Shown: positions 19,065 through 27,693 of the stretch, in pieces
Layout: the number at the start of each line of letters is the position of its first letter
How positions within the stretch are numbered: position 1 is the first letter of the stretch
Source of the DNA: Stentor coeruleus
Lineage: Eukaryota > Ciliophora > Heterotrichea > Heterotrichida > Stentoridae
NCBI GenBank assembly: GCA_001970955.1
Contig: MPUH01000946.1
Location: 1 to 28,715, forward strand
Direction of reading: 5' to 3'
DNA: 28,715 bases
Position numbers and translations under genes: made by a program
The notes under the pieces: generated by a model
What the model was told of the DNA's origin: nothing
The model's input: the letters and a program-made list of their open reading frames with translations, nothing else
Database searches by the model: none

Positions 19065-20153
19065 TTAGTTGTGAATTTTCTCAGTCGGTACTGAAGAATT
19101 GTTTTGCTCTGGCTGCATTGAAGCATCGTAATAATAGCCTGCAAACATATTCTGCACAGAAACTAACTGTAAGTCAACTGGCTCGCCTTCATCCTGCCAT
19201 TCACTACTAACTTGCTTTTGGTCAAAATTATCTTTAGTAGTTGGGACAAATGGAGCCACAAGTTTTTTTTGCAATAAGGCTTCTAAGTTAGTATTTTTAA
19301 GCCAAGGATGATCCTTCACTTCTCTAATCCCATTGTATCCCAGTCTATGCTGAGGTTTCCTCTGCAATAGTCTGTTCGCAAAATCACAAGCTTCAGCACT
19401 CCAGCCAGCAGGAATGTCCTGAGATCTAATCTGCACTTGTTTGGCTAGTATGCTGTCACGAATATCTTTTCTTGTCTTGCCTTGATAAGGCCTTTTCCCA
19501 GTCATAAACTCAAAAACAATAACCCCAAGAGCAAAATAGTCAGCAACAACAGTATGATTTTGCCTACATATGACCTCAGGGGCCATATATCCTGGTGTGC
19601 CTGAAGTTTCATGCTTGTTTTCTGGCTGCCATAGTCTAGCTATTCCAAAATCAGTCAAATGAACGTACCCTTTATAGTCCAAGACTAAATTTTCAGGCTT
19701 TATATCTCTATGGATTATCGCGTTTTCATGAAGATATTCAAGCGAACATAGTATGCATGAAATTAAAAACTTTGTCTGAGCTTCTGAAAAGCGACGCTGT
19801 TTCCCGATATGGTATCTAAGATCTCCACCTGGCATCAAATCCATTACCAAATATAGTTTTTCACGGTCTTGATATGCATACTGCATGTTTACTATAAATG
19901 GGTGACGAATCATAGCTAGAAGTCTCCGTTCATTCATTACAGACTGAACGCTTCGCTTATTTATAATTCTCACCTTTTCCATTTCTTTCAGTGCGTAAGA
20001 TACTTTGGTTTTCTTGTGCTCTACTCTCCATACCTTGCCAAAGCCACCTTTTCCTATTGCATAGTTAACTTTAAATAAATTTGACGTCAGTGCTGCTTAG
20101 AAATTACTCAAATTTGTCTCGGTAGTTTCTGACCTGAAATTGCAGTTGCCCAT
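19065..20153 (-). CDS. STK32/YANK-like AGC Ser/Thr protein kinase, N-myristoylated
   Basis: A 357-residue kinase after removal of a 15-nt intron at 20093-20107. It starts at the ATG 20153 with MGNCNFRSE; Gly2/Cys4 suggest membrane anchoring. All catalytic elements are present: glycine loop GKGGFGKV (29-36), Lys51, alpha-C Glu70, HRDIKPEN with Asp145, DFG at 163-165 and the SGTPGYMAPE activation segment ending at 188. The short MGxx N-terminus, HPFIVN, VMDLMPGGDLRYH and the overall length resemble the STK32 (YANK) branch of AGC kinases. The C-terminal tail carries PFVP and an FAGYYY sequence in the place of the AGC hydrophobic motif (FxxF-S/T-Y). The usual phosphorylatable Ser/Thr is Tyr there, so PDK1-type regulation is doubtful. 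The substrate is unknown. Stop TAG. Confidence 0.92.
20093..20107 (-). other. 15-nt spliceosomal intron
   Basis: On the reverse strand GTAATTTCTAAGCAG, with A at position 10. Retention gives an in-frame TAA after 18 codons; excision joins ETTETNL to TLTSNLFKVNYAIGKGGF and gives the kinase its glycine loop. Confidence 0.9.
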
Positions 20154-21009
20154 TTATCGTTATATTAAGTGTCCTATGATTTGAAGTTTTCATAATGCAC
20201 AAAAACTAAAGCTTAGATTTAAGAAATAAGTTTGAATAAATTTAAATAGATATCAAGCAAGATTTGCTAGGAAATTAGAGGGAAAATTAGCAAAATTTAT
20301 GTACAGTTATAAACCTAAATAATATTTGAGGACGAACTGATGGAAATAATATTTCTTTAACTTTGAATTATATATCAAATTCAGATTGATATTCAATTTT
20401 ATAAATTTCATAATTATTTTTGCTTCAGGTGAATAAAATATATAAAATTTAAAGTTGGCATGCCGAAGAATAAACTTTAGAATTTTTTCTATAATTAAAT
20501 GAAAGTAATACTGCAGGACTTAAATAAATTTACTCATAAATACAAATTTAACTATTGAGGTGCATTACTTTACTTAATTTTTTATTACATATAATGAATT
20601 TTTAATTAAATGCATTCATTGAAATAGCATCTCCTAAAAATAAAATATGTACTATAAAATACTTGAAATTAAAAGATAAATAAGAATGCTAAATTGAATA
20701 TGAAAGCTAATATGAAAAACTATGAAAAATATTGTATTAGGAATATTTTTTTAAGCATTACTTCAAAATTCTCAAGCAATCTTAAATAAATATAAAGCGC
20801 TAATGATCTTTGGGAAAAAAATCTCACTTCAAATCATTGACAAATATAAATAACTGTTCATGCAATTCATTCAAATGACTCAAAATAATTAAAAACCCCA
20901 CTCAAGAAATTTTTAAAAGTTTAAGATATCACATTAACAACTCAACTTATCAGTAAGTTTAAACAGTCTTCTTATATATTCATATTATATATTAAAATTA
21001 CAGTTATAA
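20154..21009. other. Divergent AT-rich intergenic region
   Basis: It separates the reverse-strand kinase from the forward CFAP97-like gene, so it contains both promoters. I see no frame, repeat or structured element in it. Confidence 0.5.
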
Positions 21010-23778
21010 ATGCATAGATCAATACCTATAAGCAATAAGATTCTCTCAAAGAAGTGGGAAGAGAATAATCATAGGATACATACTGAAAAGCTCAAGAATA
21101 TGCAGCCTCGAGTGAATTCAGGGCGTCCGCAAGAATTTACTCATTTGAAATACAAGGCTAAACGCGATCAAATGCTTGAAGATCGATTCACTGAAATAGA
21201 GCGTGAGAATCGGATTCTCCTAGAGAAGATGTCATCTATCATGAATAAAAAGCAACAGAAAGACGCAGGATTTGCTTTAAAAAGTTTGAACAAAGTTGCT
21301 CGAAAGGAAGAAACAAGAAGAATTACTATTGATAATCAAGCTTTATTAAAAAGGCTCCAGGAAAAATCTCCGTGCTACAGCACTCATCAGTGGGAAGAAG
21401 ATAGGAGAATGACTGAGAAAAGATTGAAAAATATGGGGGACTTTCCCTACAATGCTGGTAGAAATGTATCTACTCCTGTTTCATATAAAAAGCCTAGAAA
21501 GCTTTCACCAATTTTTAAGTCAATTGTTTATAAAAAAGGTGTAGCTATTGGTGATAAGCACTTTCTTATAGAAATTCATCGAAACAAAAAGTAATTTTTA
21601 TGAAGGCATTTGACAATATTCACTAATGATATAGAGACTCCTGATAGCTATTCGCTTCAGCTTCCAGTTGAAGATGCAAAAGAACTAATGGGCAATACAT
21701 TTAACTATGATCGATTAGTCACTATGCTTGAAATGGACAATGGGGAAATTGTGCTTGTTGATCCCAGAGATAGAGATGAGCATGGGCCAGAAACAGCTCC
21801 AGTAGTAGGTCAAAAAAAATATGTCCGAGCAGATCAAGAAGGAAAAGGAAATTTCGAATCTAAAAAACCCAAAACAAATGAAGCAAAAGTTGTGAAGTCC
21901 TATGATTTTGATGCAGAATTAAACGAAGTAAAGAAGAATATGCCTAAGCTACCTAAAAAAATAAGTAATGAAGAGAAGAAAAAGGTTGATGATGAGGAAT
22001 TTGAAGGTAGCAATGCAGCTTATCTTGGAGAAGATGATGAAAACTATGGCGAATTTGAGGATTTTAATGCAAGCGAAGGTGATATGCCAGTTGAAAAAGA
22101 AGATTCAAATTATGAACAAGAGAATTTTGAAGATTTTGAAATTGAAGATGATATTAAAAAGAAAGATAAAGTAGGGAAAAAATATACTAAAGATGAAGAA
22201 AAGTTTAAAAATGATAGAAATATAGTAAGTGAGCAAGATAACAATTTGGAAAGGAAGAAAAAGCATGAAGATTCGGCTCAGAAATTAGAAGATAGTATCA
22301 ATAAACCAGATGATGGAAAGAAGAAACCACAAGAAATCCTAAAAAAACCTGAAAATAGCCACAAAAAATCAGATGAAAACTTAGGCTATAGTGAAGAAAG
22401 CCAAAAAAATAAAGGAGAAAATATAAAGCCACTCAAAGAAAACCCTTACAAGCCAGAAGATGGTCAAAAAAATTTTGAAAATAGTAAAGAATCATTTGAA
22501 ATTCCGAAAAAGATAGAGGAAAATATAAAATCTCATGAGCTTCCTCAAAAAATAGAAGATAGTAAAAAATCGCCAGATATACCCAAAAATTTTAATGAAT
22601 TATCGCCAAAGCATGAAGGTAAAATGCCTGAAGGAGAAAAAAAAAAGCATGAAGAAAATCCAAAAAAATCAGAAGAAAGTCCTAATAATAAAGGTTTAAG
22701 TCATAAAGAATCTGAGACAAATTTAAAAAATGATGAAGTGCTAAAACCTGATGAAAGCTATAAAACTCCTGAAGAGAGTCCTATAAAAACTAATAAAAAG
22801 CATGAAGAAGCATATAAAATATCTGAAGGGAGCACAAAAAAGCTTGAAGAAGGCAAAAAAAAGGCAGAAAGTCCTTTAAATCTACTTGAAGATAGTATTT
22901 CTAAAAAAGCTTCAAATAAGCCAGAAGAAATTAAAGAAACTCTCAATAAAAGTAAGGAATTAGTAACTGAATTTTCCCCTCCCAAACCTGAAAAAAATGA
23001 TGAAAAAGTAAATTTAAAGCAAGCTAGCCCTTTAAAAACAGATGGATTAGATGAAAATCCTCACAATCCTGAAGAGTTGAGTGCCAATGAAAAAAAATCT
23101 CTTTTGACTGAAAAAGCATTAAAAGAGTCTAACCCAGAGAACATCGAAAATACTATCAAATCTGCAAACTCACCATCAAAGCATAAAAAAGTTGCTTCAT
23201 CTCCTCATAAAACAGAAGAAGTTATAGAAATACCAGTAAAAAGTTTGCATAAAGAAGAAATAAAAGATAACAATGAAAAGTCTTTACAGCTATCTCAAAA
23301 AATTCATGATTCTAATGAATTGAATGTGAATAAACATATAGCAGATCCAAAATCTAAATCTGAAATAATTGAAAGCATTCAAAATGATCCAGTCCATCCA
23401 AAAGAGCCTTCACATGAAGTGCATATTAGCACTTTCAGTATTCCAGAATCTAATGAAGTTCCTTTAGAAATTCATGCTAATATAGAAATCAAAGTAGAAA
23501 ATCATAAAAAAAATGATAATGAAATACATCAGCTTGAATTTGATATTGACTTAGAAGTCCCCGAAAAATCCCATAAATCAAAAGCTCATAAAAATCCACA
23601 TGATGATATTGAAGAGAGTATAGAAATTCCAATTACTGATGCTAGCAAGACTAAACCTTTATATATTCTTGATCAGCCAACTTCTCCTGAAAAAGTTATT
23701 GGAGAAAAGCATACAGATCCTACCATTAAAAGTCCTCGCGAAAAAATCTCTGAGTCTCCCAAGGAAGATATTGAATAA
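21010..23778 (+). CDS. CFAP97-like N-terminal domain fused to a long Lys/Glu/Pro-rich tail
   Basis: A 15-nt intron (21591-21605) joins two open frames into a 917-residue protein. Residues about 30-110 resemble the CFAP97 (Hemingway/KIAA1430) family of axoneme-associated proteins: a basic stretch, then DRFTEIERENRILLEKMSSI, the hallmark ENRxLLEKM core. A short beta-like module spans the splice (HFLIEIHRNKKHLTIFTNDI, then DSYSLQLPVEDAKELM); its continuity across the junction is strong support for the intron. From about residue 240 the protein is low complexity, with degenerate units such as KPEE..KKSEENPKK rich in Lys, Glu, Pro, Asn and Ser, preceded by a very acidic patch (EFEDFNASEGD). The tail is probably disordered and may bind microtubules or act as a spacer. 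Without the intron the second part would have no ATG before residue 27. CFAP97 proteins serve ciliary axoneme assembly or stability; that role here is inferred. Confidence 0.82.
21591..21605 (+). other. 15-nt spliceosomal intron fusing two frames
   Basis: GTAATTTTTATGAAG with A at position 10. The second and following bases form an in-frame TAA if retained. Excision changes EIHRNKK-stop into EIHRNKKHLTIFTNDIETP. Confidence 0.87.
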
Positions 23779-23821
23779 TTCCAATAGTCTAATCTTTTAA
23801 AAAAACTTATAGAATATTAAA

Positions 23822-25627
23822 ATGAGTATAGAAGAAATAGCTGTGAGTATAAGGCTAAGGCCCATGAGCACTAAAGAACTAGAAAATAATGGGACAGCAT
23901 GCTGGGAAGTTCCAGGCCCAACTTCACTTCTTGATTCGAAGCATGAAAAGCTTTATCTCTTTGATCGAGTCTTCAATGATTCATGCCCAACAGAAAAACT
24001 TTATGAGGAACTAGGCGAAAATTTTGTATGGAAAGCAATGGAAGGGTATAATTCTTGTATTTTTACTTACGGCTCCAGAGGTTCAGGAAAAACTTTTACA
24101 TTCCAAGGAAATCAATCTGTAGCTCACTCTTTGATTCATCTATCTTTTTCTTCTATTTTCGCCTATATTTCTTCTATTAATACTTGGGATTATGTAATAA
24201 GATGCTCTTATTTCGAAATAAGCAATGAGATGATTACTGATCTCTTGAGTCCAGATAACATATCACTGACTTCTGAAGACCTTTGTAATCTTGGATTTGG
24301 CGAAAAGCGTAAGCTCAGTGAAATGTGTGTAACTAGTATTGATCAAGCCTTAGCACTTAGCGCTTTAGGGACTTCATTTCGTGACGGTGTGAGAAATGAT
24401 TCAGGGCAGGCAATGTAATTAATAAATAGCTTGAGAGTGATAATTGAAGCTAAATCTCTTGTTCAAGAGGACTTAGTCAAGCAAGGTACATTATTATTAA
24501 TTGACCTTCCAGGACACTCCTCTGGGAAACTTCCTGCTAGTAAATTTTTTGCTGGAAGAGAGTATAAGGTAAAATTTAAAAAGAGCTTGCAAGCCTTTGA
24601 GAATATGATAATGCATCATGCAAACCCTGATTTGCCTATTTCCTTTCCTTACGAGCAAAGCATTTTTACAACATTAATCAAACCATACTTTGAAGATTCA
24701 TGCAAGATCCTTGGAATTTTCTGTGTTTGTCCCACACAACTTGATTATGATAACACTTTAATCACACTTCTTTTAGCTAAGAGATGTAAAAAGGTAAAAC
24801 TAAAGTTGATAAAAAATAATCCTAAGCAAGAAGATATGCTAATTCTTACATTGATTAAAGAAAAAAATCGGATAATAGAAGAAATTAAAAGACTAGAAAG
24901 CAAAATTGAAGAACCTAATTTATCTGAAAATGATTATATGCAAGCAACAGAACAATTGATTTCTATGAAGCAAATTTACAAAGCATTGATGCTGAAAATT
25001 GTAGATATTGATAAAATTGATGAAGGAGTTAATAGAAAAGTTTTAAAAAGCAAAGAAGCTATGACATTAGAAAGAAGAATTCTTAGATATTCTATCAGCA
25101 GGACTTCTTCTGAATTCAAAGATGATGGGTTTTTAATGAACTTAATACGAGTCAATAAGGCACCAATGCAGCACCATCATAAAGGACATGAAAAAATGAT
25201 TTCTAATGAGTCTCCTTTCGAATATCGCCAATCAATTGATCTTACTAAGCATAGACAAGAAAAAGATAATCTTCTGCAAGACTTTACCAGACGCGAGTCC
25301 TTACTATTAGAAAAACTTGACTCAATTACTCAATTGTTTGATAGTTTTGATCCAAAGCAATCCTTACTGATAGAAGATGCTAATCTGCTACGAGAAAGTT
25401 TTGCCTACTTAGCAACAAACGAAATTAATCGTGATGAACTGCCTCTAGATGCTCAAAAAATGATTATTTTAATAGAAGAGCAAGATAAAATTATTGACTC
25501 TTTGCAGGGAAAGCTCATAGAAAAAGATGATCAATTAGATTTATTGCAAGACGAACTTAAACTTTGTAGGAATAACATTGGAAATATGCAAAAGCAACTT
25601 AAAGAGTTAAAGAAAAATAGAAAATAG
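23822..25627 (+). CDS. Divergent kinesin-like protein with coiled-coil tail
   Basis: A 596-residue protein after removing the 15-nt intron at 24415-24429. The N-terminal motor-like domain (about 1-315) starts IAVSIRLRPMSTKE, has the YLFDRVFNDSCPTEKLYEEL segment and a P-loop GSRGSGKT (84-91; usual GQTGSGKT). It then departs from the family. The switch I box NxxSSRSH is replaced by RNDSGQAILRV across the intron. Switch II DLAGSE reads DLPGHS (223-228), so the glutamate of the catalytic salt bridge is gone. A shortened linker (LLAKRCKKVKLK) leads to a helical tail with coiled-coil segments (LIKEKNRIIEEIKRLESKIE; IIDSLQGKLIEKDDQLDLLQ). Nucleotide binding is plausible but normal ATP hydrolysis is doubtful, so this may be a non-motile or regulatory kinesin. 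It lies 43 bp after the CFAP97-like gene, same strand. Confidence 0.87.
24415..24429 (+). other. 15-nt spliceosomal intron
   Basis: GTAATTAATAAATAG with A at position 10. It splits an ATC codon (AT|C) and includes an in-frame TAA if retained; excision gives SGQAILRVIIEAKS. Confidence 0.92.
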
Positions 25628-26649
25628 CTAATATTGAATAGGTTTTATATTGAGTTTAAGTTAAAGCTTGCTATCTATTTTTAAGTGCATTAATGCTTTA
25701 AAATTTAGATTTTAAAAATATATGCCTGGTATGGAATTATCAACTACACCTATGAATTAAGCTCATCAAATATTATACAGATTTTCCTTGAATAATAAAT
25801 TCAAAGGAAATATCATAAAAATGTTTATCAATTAATTATTTCGTTTAAATTCTAAAAGAACGAACTAATTAACATAAATTTTATTTGTTATTCTTGAAAG
25901 CATTTCAATCAACTCTTTCATGACTTCGCAAAATAAATAAACTAAAATACTTTGATTCTATTATAATTTTATTAATAAGCTATCATAAATAATATACATC
26001 TAATTTGAATATGGTAAATATTAATTAAGATCGCTTGAAATTTGAGAAAGAGTTCTTGAAAAAAATCAATATATATAATAGCAGTGGCTATTTTTAGATA
26101 TATTCTAACTATTTAATTTAAAATATTCACTAATACATATAGACTTACTTTTGCTGGCTTTAATATAATGATTCTTATATATTTCTTTATTTTTTAGGTA
26201 TTTTTTTGATCATATCTTAAGGCAATACCACCATCAGATTTTCAAGCTATAAATCTAATCATCTAGCATATCAGTAAATCTTTATTTTTCTAATAATTGG
26301 TATGCAAAGTATCTAAGGATTATATTTAAACTTAGCTTAGATATTGATGTTCATGGTTATGAGGTTGTAAATTTAATCTTTGTTAGGAGTATGCCATTAA
26401 ATATTTCAAAATATATAAAAGAATAACTTTTATAGCATATTCTTATTATAAAGGGAGAAAATATATTATTTAAGACATTAAGCTAATCTATTTACCTATT
26501 TTTTCCGATAAGCCCAGTATTTTCCTTTGTGTGATTCACACATGCTTTTACGATACTTTGATTAACAAGCTCTTTTATCAAACTGTTGTTTATTAGTTAA
26601 AGCAACTGACTTTTGCAAATTGAGTACTCAAGATTAAAAGTAAGATTTT
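25628..26649. other. AT-rich spacer downstream of the kinesin gene
   Basis: About 1 kb with frequent stops in every frame and no obvious repeat. I see no gene, RNA or element here. Confidence 0.5.
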
Positions 26650-27440
26650 TCTCAAGTTTCTCAATTTTCAATATATGACAAAAATCTTAGTTAGTACATC
26701 AGGGATATTATCTGGTTTAAACCTCTTCCAATAGCTTAAAAACTCTCAGGCAAGAAATTCTATGATCGATTTCCTCTTTCATAAGTCTCTTATAAATAAT
26801 ATCAGTTATATCCTTCCAGCTGTCTTGTTGAGGAAATTTCTGGATGTCCTAGCAATGATCTGTAACTGAGGACAGCTGCTCACTAGTGAGTGTAACTAGA
26901 GTTTGGATTTTTATGTTTTTAAGCTGCGAGAGGTTAGTTCGGGGAATATAGACTTAATAATCTGAAAGTGTCTCATATATAATTGCTTCAAGTGTTTGTA
27001 AAACTTCTATAAATACACCTCTATCTTGTATAGCATCTATAAGCTTTCTGAACATATATTGCATTTTATTAAAAAAATAAATTAAACTTAAAGATATTTT
27101 TAATAATTCGAGCACATAAGTTTTTGATTAGATAAGACCTAGTAGATTAGAGCCTCATACACTTTATTTTACCTTTGGCTGTTTTGATAAAATAAGATAT
27201 TGTTCAAGTGCAGCTTCCATAGACAGATAATACACTTAAATAGTCCCTGATAATCAAATATTATATTTTTAACCGCATAGATTTTGGGCTCCCTTACACA
27301 AGCTCTACAAATAAGCATGATACCATTCAGATTTAATTCTACCAAAAATACTCTGTGCACATCTATTGATTTAGGACTTGACCTCGGAAAGAAAGAAAAA
27401 TTCTATCCCCAAATATCTAACTCAAAGTCATAATAAAAGT
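26650..27440 (-). pseudogene. Decayed reading frame of unknown family, includes right arm of the inverted repeat
   Basis: On the reverse strand one frame from about 27080 reads MQYMFRKLIDAIQDRGVFIE and continues for some 120 codons (with segments such as LSQLKNIKIQTLVTLTSEQL and DITDIIYKRLMKEEIDHRIS), broken by two TAA and two TAG before a TGA. None of these stops sits at the end of a 15-nt GT...AG intron. Upstream, 27169-27360 is open for 63 codons (ICRACVREPKIYAVKNI) but starts with GTG and lies in the inverted-repeat arm. Composition is protein-like, so this is probably a dead gene or element ORF. I cannot assign a family. Confidence 0.4.
27251..27412 (-). repeat. Right arm of the long-distance inverted repeat
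   Basis: Its reverse complement matches 15-189 with scattered differences; the left arm has an additional AAGCTTAAC near 106 and lacks GGG near 148. The arms are about 27 kb apart. Confidence 0.8.
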
Positions 27441-27693
27441 TTTAGCAGAGATATATCTAGCATAGTTTTATTGCTTGACACTGAGAATTGAAAAAATTGG
27501 CAAAGTCCTCAAATTACAGCAGGCTTAGTATTTAAAGAACAGTAAAATATTATCTTGAAATTCAAACACACACTAATTCATGAAAATTAAAGTCAATTTG
27601 ATTCACCAATCTTTCAATAAAATCATATTTAAATCTGATTATTTTAAGAAATATTTTTAACGCTGGGAAATCCTAAAATCTATTAAGTTATAT

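Noticed and set aside
22758..22985. Reverse-strand 75-codon frame
   Set aside because: It is the antisense shadow of the Lys/Glu repeat tail of the CFAP97-like gene.
26828..26886. Palindromic pieces CAGCTGTC/GACAGCTG and CTCACTAGTGAG as a regulatory or RNA hairpin
   Set aside because: They fall inside the decayed reverse-strand frame and are short enough to arise by chance.
27169..27360. 63-codon reverse-strand frame as a gene
   Set aside because: It starts with GTG, lies in the inverted-repeat arm, and is broken in the left copy, so it is better treated as part of a relic.
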